A stretch of 64,000 bases of DNA from Clostridium cellulovorans 743B (GTDB taxonomy: Bacteria; Bacillota; Clostridia; Clostridiales; Clostridiaceae). The notes beneath the pieces are model-generated. The model searched no databases and was not told the DNA's origin. It saw only the letters and a program-made list of their open reading frames with translations. This document shows, in pieces, positions 17,975-27,068 of this stretch. The stretch spans positions 1,116,001 through 1,180,000 of the forward strand of contig NC_014393.1 of assembly GCF_000145275.1 (NCBI RefSeq). Reading direction: 5' to 3'. The position numbers and the translations under genes were made by a program. Position 1 is the first letter of the stretch. Every line of letters begins with the position of its first letter.

Positions 17975-20269
17975 ATGAAAGTCAAACAATTAGTGAAAAA
18001 GACTACAGTTAGTGTTGCTACATTAGCTATCTTTTCCACAATGCTTGGGGTACAAGCACACTCTGAAACTGTAAGCAAGACTTACAATTATGCAGAAGCA
18101 TTTCAAAAATCAATGTACTTTTATGATGCAGAGAAATGTGGAGCAGGTATTACAGGTGGAAAGTTAGAATGGAGAGGGGATTGTCATACTGATGATGCAA
18201 AGATCCCTTTAGTGCCAGCAGGAAAAGGCGCTGATGGTGCAATGGCAGAGAAAGGTGTTTCCTTAACTCAAGAATTTATTGATGCCAACAGAAAATATCT
18301 AGATCCTGATGGTGATGGAACTGTTGATTTAAGTGGTGGTTTTCATGATGCAGGAGACCATGTTAAGTTTGGGTTACCTGGCTCTTATGCAGCAGCTACT
18401 TTAGGTTGGGGTTTTTATGAATTTAAAGATGCTTATGCCAGAATCGGTGAAGAAGCTCATATGAGAGATTTATTAAAGTGGTATTCAGATTATTTCTTAC
18501 GTTGTACTTTCATGAATGAAAATGGAGAAGTTGTGGCTTTCTGCTATCAAGTTGGAGAAGGAAGCTCCGACCACAGCTACTGGGGTGCGCCAGAACTTCA
18601 ACCTACACTTAGACCTGCATATTTTGCAACTCCGCAGACTCCTGCTAGTGACCAAGTTGCTGGAGCTGCTGCAGCACTTGCGATAATGTATTTAAATACG
18701 AAAGATACTGATGCTGCCTATGCTGAAAAATGTTTAAGTACTTCAAAAGCTCTTTATAATTTCGCAGTTAAGTATCGTGGACTTGGATACTCTGGAGGGT
18801 TCTATGGTTCATCTTATGATGAGGATGAACTTTCTTGGGCAGCAGTATGGCTTAATATTGCAACAGGAGAAAAATCTTATATTAATGACATAGTTGAGGT
18901 TTCTCCAGATGGACGTTATTTAGGCTATCTTGGAAAGATAATTAAATCTACTCAGGATGATTGGCAAAATATTTGGTGTCATAGCTGGGATGTTGTTTGG
19001 GGTGGTGTATTTGCGAAGCTAGCTCCAATAACTAATACAGAGAGAGATTGGTACATATTTAGATGGAACATCGAATATTGGTCAGGGGTTCCACATGAAG
19101 ACCCAAGTGACAAAACCTTTATGGCTGCTACTCCAGGTGGGTTCAAGGTAGTAAATACTTGGGGCTCAGCACGTTATAATTCAGCTGAACAATTATGTGC
19201 CTTAGTATATAAGAAGGAAACTGGTAGTAGTGATTTCGATGCATGGGTTAAGAGCCAAATGAATTATATATTAGGTGATAATCCTTTGAATAGATGCTAT
19301 GAGGTAGGTTATGCAGAGAATTCAGCAAAGCATCCACATCACAGAGCTGCTCATGGTTCTATAACTAACAACATGGGTGTCCCAAATGAACACAGACATA
19401 CTCTTTGGGGAGCTTTAGTAGGAGGTCCAGACCAGACTGATAGCCATAAAGATGATACAACGGACTTTGTAGGTAATGAGGTTGCAGTAGATTACAATGC
19501 AGGTTTTGTTGGAGCTTTAGCAGGTATAACTAAATATTTTGGACAAGATCAAATGCCACTTGAAAATTTTCCACTAAAAGAAGCTCCTGTAGATGAATTC
19601 TTTGTGGAATCAAAACTTGAGCAGGAAAATGGTGAAAGAACACAGGTTACAATAAGAGCCAACAATCTTACAGTACATCCACCTCATACTGAAGACACAA
19701 TAAAGGTTAGATATTTCTTTAATATATCTGAGCTTATGCAATATAACCAAGGAATAGATGCGATAACTTGTCCTGTTATGTACGATCAATCAAATACTGT
19801 TGATGTTAAGGGTGCAACTATAAGTGCTCCAGTTGAATGGGATAAAGAAAAGGGTATTTATTATGTTGAAATTGATTGGAGTGGCAATGCTATATACGGT
19901 TCTAGAGAATTCCACTTTGGACTTGTAACAGGTCAAGATTCAAATTGGAAGGCTCATTGGGACCCTACTAATGATTGGAGCCGCCAAGGTGTAACAGAAG
20001 AATATGCTCAAAACCCTCATATATCAATGTATGTTAATGGAAAGAAAGTATTCGGAGAAGAGCCAACAACAAAAGTTCTAGTAATTAAAGGTGATGCTGA
20101 TGGGAACGGAAAGGTTACAGCCATTGATTTAGCATACATTAAGAAATATATTTTAGGCCAAGGTAGCATAATTTTCCCAGGAGGCATAGAAGTAGTAGAT
20201 ATGAATGGAGATGGTGTAATAAATGCAATTGACCTTGCCCTCTTAAAGAAGGCTTTATTAGGACTTTAA
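17975..20269 (+). CDS. Cellulosomal GH9 endoglucanase (GH9-CBM3c-dockerin)
   Basis: This is 764 residues from ATG 17975, chosen because GAAAGGA lies about 9 bases upstream and a signal peptide follows at once (KKTTVSVATLAIFSTML, then GVQAHS). ATGs at 17966 and 17969 overlap the ribosome site. The GH9 (alpha/alpha)6 catalytic domain spans about 35-530. Asp 125 and Asp 128 lie in FHDAGDHVKFG, the family His in HHRAAHG, and acid Glu 502 in NEVAVDYNAGF. A CBM3c module (about 540-690) is fused behind it, the arrangement of processive endoglucanases. The C-terminal dockerin (about 705-764) has two calcium-binding repeats (DADGNGKVTAIDLAYIKKYI and DMNGDGVINAIDLALLKKAL) and would plug the enzyme into a cellulosome scaffoldin. 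The Ala-Ile pair in both repeats is of the mesophilic type. Confidence 0.96.
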   Translation: MKVKQLVKKTTVSVATLAIFSTMLGVQAHSETVSKTYNYAEAFQKSMYFYDAEKCGAGITGGKLEWRGDCHTDDAKIPLVPAGKGADGAMAEKGVSLTQEFIDANRKYLDPDGDGTVDLSGGFHDAGDHVKFGLPGSYAAATLGWGFYEFKDAYARIGEEAHMRDLLKWYSDYFLRCTFMNENGEVVAFCYQVGEGSSDHSYWGAPELQPTLRPAYFATPQTPASDQVAGAAAALAIMYLNTKDTDAAYAEKCLSTSKALYNFAVKYRGLGYSGGFYGSSYDEDELSWAAVWLNIATGEKSYINDIVEVSPDGRYLGYLGKIIKSTQDDWQNIWCHSWDVVWGGVFAKLAPITNTERDWYIFRWNIEYWSGVPHEDPSDKTFMAATPGGFKVVNTWGSARYNSAEQLCALVYKKETGSSDFDAWVKSQMNYILGDNPLNRCYEVGYAENSAKHPHHRAAHGSITNNMGVPNEHRHTLWGALVGGPDQTDSHKDDTTDFVGNEVAVDYNAGFVGALAGITKYFGQDQMPLENFPLKEAPVDEFFVESKLEQENGERTQVTIRANNLTVHPPHTEDTIKVRYFFNISELMQYNQGIDAITCPVMYDQSNTVDVKGATISAPVEWDKEKGIYYVEIDWSGNAIYGSREFHFGLVTGQDSNWKAHWDPTNDWSRQGVTEEYAQNPHISMYVNGKKVFGEEPTTKVLVIKGDADGNGKVTAIDLAYIKKYILGQGSIIFPGGIEVVDMNGDGVINAIDLALLKKALLGL

Positions 20270-20306
20270 ATTAATCAATCAATTGATCAAGGATAAAAAT
20301 ATATAG

Positions 20307-20374
20307 GTTCCAGTAATGTTTCTACATTGAATGCGTATAACATTTATGAAATTAATGTAGATTTCTAATTGGAA
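20307..20374. repeat. Dispersed inverted-repeat element, copy 1
   Basis: GTTCCAGTAATGTTTCTACA (20307-20326) matches 19 of 20 bases of the sequence at 33304-33323. It is followed 29 bases later by an imperfect inverted copy (20356-20374, TGTAGATTTCTAATTGGAA). The element lies just after the cellulase gene and could be a small mobile hairpin or an RNA structure. Confidence 0.5.
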
Positions 20375-20390
20375 TATATAGATAAATTAT

Positions 20391-20431
20391 AAAGGCTGTC
20401 TAGGTAACTAAAACTTCCATAGGCAGTCTTT
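20391..20431 (+). terminator. Terminator downstream of GH9 gene
   Basis: AAAGGCTGTCT (20391-20401) pairs with AGGCAGTCTTT (20421-20431) with two G-T pairs. Confidence 0.7.
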
Positions 20432-20580
20432 ATGTATTAAATAAATATAAATAAAGTTGATATATTAATAGTTTTAGAGTTTCAGTACAATATCTATGTA
20501 GATGTAAGAACAAAGAATACTATATATTTCCCTATTTTAATGAAGTCAAAAGTAGAATAAATAATTTTAGGAGAAGGTTT

Positions 20581-21015
20581 ATGAAAGATATGAAATTTAC
20601 AGTTGAAGAAGCTATAAGCTTTTCAAAGGAAGGAAAAATAGAAGAATGGGTTCATTTATTTTTGAATTCTGTAGGAAATAATGTGCCTTTTTCAGAAGGA
20701 CTAAAATTGCAAAAAAGATATTGGACAGGTCCCTTGCTTATAAGTATTGATAAGTTAAGACGATGCTGTGGTCCAGAACCAGGTATGGAATATTACAATC
20801 CACCAGAGCATTGGGAGCCTCGCATTTTCAACTTACAAGAACTTATTCGTAAAGGTTGGGGCATGCCACCTTTAATAGTACAGCATGAAGGAGATGACTT
20901 TAGAATAAACGATGGAAATCATCGAGTTGAGGCTATGACTAGAGAAGGTATTGAAAAATGTTGGGTTATTATTTGGAATTCACATTATCAGGATGATATT
21001 AATGATTTTTACTAG
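20581..21015 (+). CDS. ParB-like nuclease-domain protein
   Basis: This is 144 residues with AGGAGAAGGTTT before the ATG. The ParB/sulfiredoxin-like core is visible: LLISIDKLRRCCG, then MPPLIVQHEGDDFRINDGNH and RVEAMTREGIEKCWVIIW. The DGNHR motif is the conserved nucleotide-binding signature. It lacks the helix-turn-helix of chromosome-partition ParB, so it is a small stand-alone relative of unknown role. It is monocistronic, with its own terminator at 21031. Confidence 0.8.
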   Translation: MKDMKFTVEEAISFSKEGKIEEWVHLFLNSVGNNVPFSEGLKLQKRYWTGPLLISIDKLRRCCGPEPGMEYYNPPEHWEPRIFNLQELIRKGWGMPPLIVQHEGDDFRINDGNHRVEAMTREGIEKCWVIIWNSHYQDDINDFY

Positions 21016-21030
21016 AGTTTTTATAGATAC

Positions 21031-21077
21031 CTAAAGTCAAAGATTAAATTATTCGTCTAAACTTTGACTTTAGGATT
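21031..21077 (+). terminator. Terminator after ParB-like gene
   Basis: CTAAAGTCAAAG (21031-21042) pairs perfectly with CTTTGACTTTAG (21062-21073). Confidence 0.8.
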
Positions 21078-21258
21078 TAATGATATCAAGAAAAATATTT
21101 ATGTATAATCTTAGCTTTATTCAAATATGTTAAAGTGATTTATTTTGTGGATAATTCAAATTTAGTTGTTGATATATGTATGGATTATATACAAGGCAAT
21201 GTATTTTGAAAAAAGGTTAAGAGCCTATGTATCAGAGAAAAAAGTTATGGGAAACATA

Positions 21259-21287
21259 TTGACATAAGTGCATTTGTTTACTATATT
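21259..21287 (+). promoter_or_regulatory. Sigma-A-type promoter of the T-box transcript
   Basis: TTGACA (21259-21264), 17-base spacer, TATATT (21282-21287). Transcription would start near 21294, just ahead of the T-box leader. Confidence 0.8.
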
Positions 21288-21293
21288 AATAAA

Positions 21294-21558
21294 AAGGCCA
21301 TGAAAAGAGCAGTAGTTATTTTTAAAACTTACAGAGAGTTCCTTTTGCTGAGATGGAACAGTGGACAATTTAATGAAACAAGTCTTGGAGCTGCATACGG
21401 ATCCTATTTTATCCATAGGTGATGCTATGACGTTTGTTCACGTTACAGAACTAGGGTATAATTTTGTACTTGATAAGGTTAGTATGGTGACATACTAATG
21501 AAATAGGGTGGCAACGCGGTATAATCGCCCCTACAAATTATTTGTAGGAGGTGTTTTT
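21294..21558 (+). ncRNA. T-box riboswitch leader upstream of the methionyl-tRNA synthetase
   Basis: The T-box core AGGGTGGCAACGCGG (21505-21519) is followed by a GC-rich terminator with a T run (21525-21558). Upstream, ACAGAGAG, GTTCC and GGAAC mark the stem I region, and GTATGGTGACATAC makes a stem III hairpin. T-box leaders bind uncharged tRNA; the UGGC-type bulge then pairs with the tRNA end and prevents termination, so the synthetase is made when charging fails. ATG triplets that could be the specifier occur at TTAATGAAA and GCTATGACG; choosing one needs a fold. The downstream gene makes methionine the expected amino acid. Confidence 0.9.
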
Positions 21559-21608
21559 TTTACGTTTTTTTATGCAAAGATAGGATTATATTTTAAGGAG
21601 TGTTCATT

Positions 21609-23600
21609 ATGAAAGATAAAAAAATAGAAAGACCTATATTTCCTAAAAAAGCTATTATAACTGCGGGAATGCCATATGGTAATAAAGATTTACATTTTGG
21701 TCATGTAGGTGGCGTGTTTGTTCATGCTGATACCTTCGCAAGATTTTTAAGAGATAGAATTGGAAATGAAAATGTTATATTTGTCTCAGGAACAGATTGC
21801 TATGGCTCACCTATTTCAGCGAGTTATTTAAAGCTTGTAGAGGAAGGAAAATATGAAGGGTCTATAGAGGAGTATGTTCGTGAATATCATGAAAAACAAA
21901 AGGAAGTTTTAGAGAAATACGAAATGAGCATGAATCTATACGCAGCTTCTGCCTTGGATAGAGCTGGTGAAATTCATAAAGGTGTATCGGAAGAAATATT
22001 TAATAAGTTATATGACAATGGGTATTTAGCAAAAGCTTCTTCACCACAGTTTTATGACCCTGATTTTAAGGTGTTTCTAAATGGCAGGCAAGTAGTTGGG
22101 AAATGTCCTATTGAAGGGTGTAGCTCAGACAAAGGTTATGCAGATGAATGTGATTTAGGTCATCAATATATGCCAGATGAATTAATTGACCCAAAGAGTA
22201 TTTTATCTGGGAAAACACCTGAATTAAGAAAGGTGACAAATTGGTATTTTAAATTAGAGGAGTATAACAATACCTTAGCTGAAAGGGTAGATTATTTAAG
22301 GGCAAATTCTAACTTACGAAAAAATTTATTAAATACCATAGAAGAATCTCTAAAACCACCAGTCATTTTTGTAAAACGTAAGCAACTAGAAGGTATTACA
22401 GATTTAGAAGAAAAATTACCGAAGCATAGGACGATTGATGAACCTAAAAAGCCTTCTATTACTTTTGTGTTTGAAAGTCTAGAGGATAGAGATATTGCAA
22501 GAGGGGTATTTGATGAAGTTGGAGTTCGTTTTAGAACCGGTAAGACCTTAGTACCTTTTAGGTTATCAGGAAATGTTGAGTGGGGTATACCAGTGCCAGA
22601 TAAGGAAGAGCTGAAAGCTTTAACCTTTTGGGTTTGGCCTGAATCTTTATGGGCTCCTATTTCTTTTACAAAAACATATCTTGAAACCATAGGTAAGAAT
22701 CCTGACCAATGGACAGAGTGGTGGCATTCCGAGGATTCAAAGGTATATCAATTTATTGGAGAAGATAATGTTTATTTTTACGGGATTGCTGAAATGGCAA
22801 TGTTTATGGCTTTAGAGGGGATTAAAGCTGGAGATAAAATAGATTGGGATAAGATAAATCTTCCACACTTGATTGCTAACAGCCATCTATTATTTATGAA
22901 TAAAAAAGCAAGTAGTAGTGGTGCTGTAAAACCACCTATGGCAAGAGAATTATTAGAATATTATACACCAGAGCAATTACGTATGCATTTCCTGAGCTTA
23001 GGACTTTCAAAGGGAAGTGTTAGTTTTATGCCACAAGTATTCATGGAGGAAAAAGATAAACAAGGCCCTGATACAGTTTTAAAAGATGGCAATTTGTTGA
23101 CTAACGTATTTAATAGACTTGTCCGTTCTTGTTTTTACACGGCACAAAAGCATTTTAATGGTACAATACCAGTAGGTGAAATTAGTGATAGTATTATGGA
23201 AGAATCAAAAGAAGCTATTCTTACCTATGAAAGGCATATGTATAATCACGAATTTCATAGCTTAATTTACGTTTTAGATAGCTACATTCGTAATATGAAC
23301 AAGTATTGGGTAAATAATATGAGAGTAGCAGATACTAGCGATGATAATGCACTTAGAAAACAAGTTCTGATAGATGCCTTTCATGCCGTTAGAACTGTTA
23401 CAACTTTAATTCATCCAATTGCACCAAAGAGCTGTGAAAAGGTAAGAGAATATCTAAATGTTAATGAAAACCTTTGGAATTGGGAATATATTTTTGAGCC
23501 AGTTTATAAATTTATAGTTGATCAAACTATGCATAAGTTAAAGTTTTTAGAGCCACGAGTGGACTTTTTTGAAAAGCATCAATCACAAATTTCTTTCTAG
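21609..23600 (+). CDS. metG: Methionyl-tRNA synthetase, divergent form
   Basis: This is 663 residues from ATG 21609, with AAGGAG 8 bases upstream. It is a class I synthetase: the HIGH motif appears as HFGH in MPYGNKDLHFGHVGG, followed by FVSGTDCYGSPI. A zinc-knuckle-like set (CPIEGC, then DECDLGH) lies near 170-190. The MetRS catalytic segments IPVPDKEELKALTFWVWPES and YQFIGEDNVYFYG are present. The KMSKS loop reads KASSS (about 433-437), losing the second Lys. The anticodon-binding helical domain is at the C-terminus, without the usual beta-barrel tRNA-binding extension. It is controlled by the T-box leader. Given its divergence it may be a second, conditionally expressed MetRS; whether another copy exists cannot be seen here. 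Confidence 0.85.
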   Translation: MKDKKIERPIFPKKAIITAGMPYGNKDLHFGHVGGVFVHADTFARFLRDRIGNENVIFVSGTDCYGSPISASYLKLVEEGKYEGSIEEYVREYHEKQKEVLEKYEMSMNLYAASALDRAGEIHKGVSEEIFNKLYDNGYLAKASSPQFYDPDFKVFLNGRQVVGKCPIEGCSSDKGYADECDLGHQYMPDELIDPKSILSGKTPELRKVTNWYFKLEEYNNTLAERVDYLRANSNLRKNLLNTIEESLKPPVIFVKRKQLEGITDLEEKLPKHRTIDEPKKPSITFVFESLEDRDIARGVFDEVGVRFRTGKTLVPFRLSGNVEWGIPVPDKEELKALTFWVWPESLWAPISFTKTYLETIGKNPDQWTEWWHSEDSKVYQFIGEDNVYFYGIAEMAMFMALEGIKAGDKIDWDKINLPHLIANSHLLFMNKKASSSGAVKPPMARELLEYYTPEQLRMHFLSLGLSKGSVSFMPQVFMEEKDKQGPDTVLKDGNLLTNVFNRLVRSCFYTAQKHFNGTIPVGEISDSIMEESKEAILTYERHMYNHEFHSLIYVLDSYIRNMNKYWVNNMRVADTSDDNALRKQVLIDAFHAVRTVTTLIHPIAPKSCEKVREYLNVNENLWNWEYIFEPVYKFIVDQTMHKLKFLEPRVDFFEKHQSQISF

Positions 23601-23818
23601 ATTCAAAGATTGAATTTTAGAATTATATACTGAATATCTAGTTTAATTTATATTTGGTTGTTGGGTTGGTAGTTCATTATATATAAAGTACTACATAATA
23701 TAAAGGATTCCACTTCATAGCTAAGTTAATATGTTAGTTCATTATATATAAATTTACCATCAGTCGAATGTTTCATTACAATTTATTAGTGATTCAGGTT
23801 TCATCATATATCTCAAAT

Positions 23819-23862
23819 ACCACCTGTAGATGTAGTTATTTACAGGTGGTTATATTTTTGTT
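23819..23862 (+). terminator. Hairpin terminator ahead of the IS200-like element
   Basis: ACCACCTGTA (23819-23828) pairs perfectly with TACAGGTGGT (23841-23850), followed by TATATTTTTG. It may terminate the synthetase transcript or belong to the insertion sequence's left end. The 218 bases before it carry no gene; TAGTTCATTATATATAAA occurs twice there (about 23670 and 23735). Confidence 0.7.
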
Positions 23863-23870
23863 TTACGAAT

Positions 23871-24588
23871 ACCACAGGTTTTACCTGTGGTTCTAAAAAG
23901 CTTCTAGCGATGAGTAGAAAAAAAGAATACCTCCAATGTAAAATGGTAGTAGGTTTTCCGACCACAACCAAAAGTACAAAGGAGGTATATCCGTAATGGA
24001 TAATAGTAGTTTAGCACATAGTAAATGGAATTGTAAATATCACATAGTCTTCGCACCAAAGTATAGGAGACAAATCATATATGGAAAAATAAAAGCGGAT
24101 ATAGGGGTAATACTTAGAAAGTTATGTGAACATAAAGGAGTAGAAATTATTGAAGCAAATGCATGTAAGGATCATATACATATGCTTGTAAGTATACCTC
24201 CGAAGTTAAGTGTCTCTCAGTTTATGGGGTATTTGAAAGGTAAGAGTTCATTGATGATTTTTGACAGACATGCAAATTTGAAATATAAATATGGGAATAG
24301 GCAATTTTGGTGTAAAGGCTATTACGTTGATACAGTTGGAAGAAACAAAAAGATAATAGAAGAATACATAAAGAATCAAATACAGGAAGATTTAGCATAT
24401 GAACAAATGAGCTTGAAAGAATTTATTGACCCGTTTACGGGTGAATCAGTAAACAAAGGCAAAAAATAAAGCACCTTTTAGGTGCAGCCAGTAAAGGTAT
24501 GCGGTTGGCAAACCGCTCAATGTGCGAGTAGCACGGCCAGTAACATGCCCTTATAGGGCTAAAGCAAACCACCCGTTTGACGGGTGGT
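23871..24588 (+). mobile_element. IS200/IS605-type insertion sequence (tnpA only)
   Basis: A single-strand-type element: left hairpin ACCACAGGT/ACCTGTGGT (23871-23891), one Y1 transposase gene, and right hairpin ACCACCCGT/ACGGGTGGT (24568-24588). There are no terminal inverted repeats or target duplications, as expected for the family. The true ends lie slightly outside the hairpins and are not resolved. No tnpB/Fanzor-like gene is present. Confidence 0.8.
23996..24469 (+). CDS. tnpA: IS200-family Y1 transposase
   Basis: This is 157 residues with AAAGGAGG upstream. The HUH motif is KDHIHMLVSIPP (His-Ile-His) and the catalytic Tyr is in GYYVDTVGRN. The opening WNCKYHIVFAPKYRR is the family hallmark. 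It cuts and joins single-stranded element ends via a 5'-phosphotyrosine. Length is normal and the frame intact, so it is probably active. Confidence 0.95.
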   Translation: MDNSSLAHSKWNCKYHIVFAPKYRRQIIYGKIKADIGVILRKLCEHKGVEIIEANACKDHIHMLVSIPPKLSVSQFMGYLKGKSSLMIFDRHANLKYKYGNRQFWCKGYYVDTVGRNKKIIEEYIKNQIQEDLAYEQMSLKEFIDPFTGESVNKGKK

Positions 24589-24636
24589 CCTGATTTTATC
24601 AATTAATGTTAATAGAAAAAGTGAGGGATAGAAAAT

Positions 24637-24695
24637 TTGACAACTATATCATTAAATGATATAGTTCAATTATGGATATATCATTTAATGATATA
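24637..24695 (+). promoter_or_regulatory. PadR promoter with two palindromic operators
   Basis: TTGACA (24637-24642) and TATAGT (24660-24665) are spaced by 17 bases. The spacer and -10 form a perfect 23-bp palindrome, ACTATATCATT-A-AATGATATAGT (24643-24665). A second palindrome, TATATCATT-T-AATGATATA, lies at 24677-24695. The centres are 32 bp apart, about three helical turns, so two dimers could bind the same face and block RNA polymerase. Confidence 0.75.
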
Positions 24696-24718
24696 CTTGG
24701 AATTGGAAGGAGAACTTT

Positions 24719-25066
24719 ATGCCAAGGAAAGATTCTATTGATATTGGAGAACTAACGGATTCAGCTTTTTATATTCTATCTAGCGTCATTGAAGAAAAGC
24801 ATGGATACCTAATTATGAAAACTATTGAGAAGTTTACTAATAATGAAGTTACTATTGGACCTGCATCACTTTATACAACACTGAAAAAGCTTTTATCAGC
24901 AGAGTTAGTGGAGTTAAGCCCTAGTGCAGAGGAAAATAAAAAGGTATATAAAATAACAGGTAAAGGGCGAGAAATGCTCATAAAAGAGATTGAACGTAAA
25001 AAGCAGATGGTGAAATTCGCTGAGAATTGTTTTGAATTAGAAAAGGGGGATATTCATGGACAATAA
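24719..25066 (+). CDS. PadR-family transcriptional regulator
   Basis: This is 115 residues with GGAAGGAG before the ATG. The PadR winged helix is clear: LTDSAFYILSSVIEEKHGYL, then IGPASLYTTLKKLLSAELVE and YKITGKGREMLIKEIERKK. It overlaps the DUF2812 gene by 11 bases, a standard PadR-DUF2812 operon. The double palindrome in its own promoter suggests autorepression. The inducer is unknown. Confidence 0.93.
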   Translation: MPRKDSIDIGELTDSAFYILSSVIEEKHGYLIMKTIEKFTNNEVTIGPASLYTTLKKLLSAELVELSPSAEENKKVYKITGKGREMLIKEIERKKQMVKFAENCFELEKGDIHGQ

Positions 25067-25781
25067 ATATTTAATAATTAATGGCCTTGCCTTTAGTGAA
25101 GAAAGTGATATGGAGAAATTAAAAAATTACGCCAGCAAAGGTTGGATATTAGAAGAGATAAAATACGGTTTTTTCTATAAGTTAAAAAAAGATAAGCCAC
25201 AGGATATAATATATACCTTGGATTATCAATCAGAGGCAAATGAAGAGTACTTTACTATATTTAAAGAAGCGGGATGGAGTCCCGTGGTTTCTATACAAAA
25301 TTACATGCATATTTTTTCAGCAAAGGCTGGGACTAATCCTATTTATAGTGATAGTGCATCAGAAATAGATAAATATGAAAGCATGAGAAACTTAACAAAG
25401 AAAGGCACCATTGTTTCTTTAGTAATAGCTATAGCATTAATAGCGTTGTTAGCTGTTTCTTTAATAGCTATAAGACCTATGTTTTTAATTATCTTGGGAC
25501 TACTAATAATTGATATGTTTGTGTTTGTTTTTAACTTTATGCCTTACATAGCATATAACTCAAGGATTAAGGAAATAAAAAAATATGGTAAGTGTAAAAG
25601 TGCAAAAGTAAATAATAAAATTTCATGGAAATTATATATATTCGCAGGGCTTATGCTTTGTATTTTAGGAGTCTTATATTTAATTTATAAAAAGGTTTTT
25701 GGAATATTTTACATGGCTTTAGGCATAATTTATATAGCTTTAAGTGTAAAGTATTATAAGAAATATAAAAAGTCTTTATAA
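25056..25781 (+). CDS. DUF2812 membrane protein
   Basis: This is 241 residues. The N-terminal soluble DUF2812 part (1-95) begins with FSEESDMEKLKNYASKGWIL and GFFYKLKK. Four membrane helices follow in two pairs (about 115-165 and 190-235). DUF2812 proteins are regularly coupled to PadR repressors, as here, and are thought to respond to membrane or antibiotic stress. That role is inferred from context, not shown. Confidence 0.88.
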   Translation: MDNKYLIINGLAFSEESDMEKLKNYASKGWILEEIKYGFFYKLKKDKPQDIIYTLDYQSEANEEYFTIFKEAGWSPVVSIQNYMHIFSAKAGTNPIYSDSASEIDKYESMRNLTKKGTIVSLVIAIALIALLAVSLIAIRPMFLIILGLLIIDMFVFVFNFMPYIAYNSRIKEIKKYGKCKSAKVNNKISWKLYIFAGLMLCILGVLYLIYKKVFGIFYMALGIIYIALSVKYYKKYKKSL

Positions 25782-25801
25782 ATTAATTAAGGGGAATGGT
25801 T

Positions 25802-26284
25802 ATGGGCAATAAGGCAACTTTAATAGTTTGTGCATCAGTACATCATAAAAATACTATAAAAATTGCTAATGCAATTAGTGACATATTAGAGGCTGATGTA
25901 ATAGAACCAAAGGATTTTGATATTGAAAGTATATCTAGATATGACTTGATTGGGTTTGGTTCGGGTATATATAATGGAAAACATCATGAGAGTATATTAA
26001 ATTTGGTTAGCAGTATTAATAAACAAAATAATAAGAAAGCGTTTATCTTTTCAACAGCAACTATTCCATTAGAAGTTCCACATAAAACTCTTAATGAAAT
26101 GTTGATTGAAAAAGGTTTTGATGTAATTGGGCATTTTTGCTGTAAAGGCTTTATGGATTACAGTTTTACAAAATACCTATTTAGAGGCTTAAATAAAGGA
26201 AGACCAAATAATAAAGATTTTGAAAGAGCGCGTCAATTTGCTATGAAAATAAAACAAACGCTACAAGCATCTTCATTTTCATAA
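25802..26284 (+). CDS. Flavodoxin-family protein
   Basis: About 160 residues from ATG 25802, with AAGGGG 8 bases upstream; ATG 25796 is too close to that site. The flavodoxin pattern is seen in TLIVCASVHHKNTIKIANAI (phosphate loop), SRYDLIGFGSGIYNGKHHES and KKAFIFSTATIP. It would bind FMN and shuttle electrons or remodel redox state. It follows DUF2812 by 20 bases, so it belongs to the PadR operon. A perfect terminator follows. Confidence 0.88.
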   Translation: MGNKATLIVCASVHHKNTIKIANAISDILEADVIEPKDFDIESISRYDLIGFGSGIYNGKHHESILNLVSSINKQNNKKAFIFSTATIPLEVPHKTLNEMLIEKGFDVIGHFCCKGFMDYSFTKYLFRGLNKGRPNNKDFERARQFAMKIKQTLQASSFS

Positions 26285-26320
26285 AAATGTATATTTAGTT
26301 GTGATTAGTTACAATATAGA

Positions 26321-26368
26321 TAAAAACTACTGTTATTCAATAATGTAATGAGTAACAGTAGTTTTTAT
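26321..26368. terminator. Bidirectional terminator
   Basis: TAAAAACTACTGTTA (26321-26335) pairs perfectly with TAACAGTAGTTTTTA (26353-26367). It has A and T runs on both sides and lies between the convergent flavodoxin and DedA genes. Confidence 0.9.
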
Positions 26369-26462
26369 TTCCTTAGTATCGTAGTGGAGTTAACCATTAG
26401 TAGCTTTTTAAGTTTATAAGAGTAGGCTAAAAAGTATATATCTATGGAATATCAAAATATCG

Positions 26463-27068
26463 TTAAGTTCTTTTTTTTACAAACTTCCTTGCAACATAAA
26501 GACATAAGCATATTACTAAAATCGAAGCAATGATATCTGAGTAAAAGTCCATAAAATGGAGCACATCTTCCCAGGACTCTCCAAGAATTGCTCCTGCATA
26601 TACCAGCAATGTGTTCCAAATAAGAGTTCCTGCTGTGGTGTATATTAGAAAAACACTAAACCTCATATTTGACATGCCAGCTGGGATTGAAATTAAGCTT
26701 CTGACCAAGGGAATCATTCTGCAGAAAAATATAGTTCTGTTCCCATAGCGATTAAACCAACTATTGGCTTTATGAATGTCGCTTACCTTAACTCTAAGAA
26801 TATGTCCATAGCGACTAATTATCCTTTCTAATTTATTTACATTAAGTAACTTGCCAATATTGTAAAGTATAGCAGCACCAGTTACAGAGCCAGCAGTGGC
26901 AGCGATAATTACCCCTAGAATAGTCATGTGTGTATTTGTGGTCATGAATCCCCCAAAGGTAAGAACTATCTCAGAAGGAATAGGTGGAAAAACATTTTCC
27001 AGTAAAATCATTAAAAAGGTACCGAAGTAACCGTAGTTCTCCATAAAATTTGTAATCCAATTGTCCAT
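26463..27068 (-). CDS. DedA-family membrane protein
   Basis: This is 201 residues with GAGGATTGC before the ATG. DedA signatures are present: FPPIPSEIVLTFGGFM near 30-45 and FFCRMIPLVRSLISIPAGMS, then NTLLVYAGAILGESW. Four to five membrane segments are visible. DedA proteins act as lipid scramblases/flippases (undecaprenyl phosphate, phosphatidylethanolamine) and in proton-motive-force homeostasis. It is monocistronic. Confidence 0.92.
   Translation of the reverse strand: MDNWITNFMENYGYFGTFLMILLENVFPPIPSEIVLTFGGFMTTNTHMTILGVIIAATAGSVTGAAILYNIGKLLNVNKLERIISRYGHILRVKVSDIHKANSWFNRYGNRTIFFCRMIPLVRSLISIPAGMSNMRFSVFLIYTTAGTLIWNTLLVYAGAILGESWEDVLHFMDFYSDIIASILVICLCLYVARKFVKKRT

Noticed and set aside
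23670..23752. Direct repeat TAGTTCATTATATATAAA before the IS200-like element
   Set aside because: Two A+T-rich copies only, in low-complexity DNA; could be chance.
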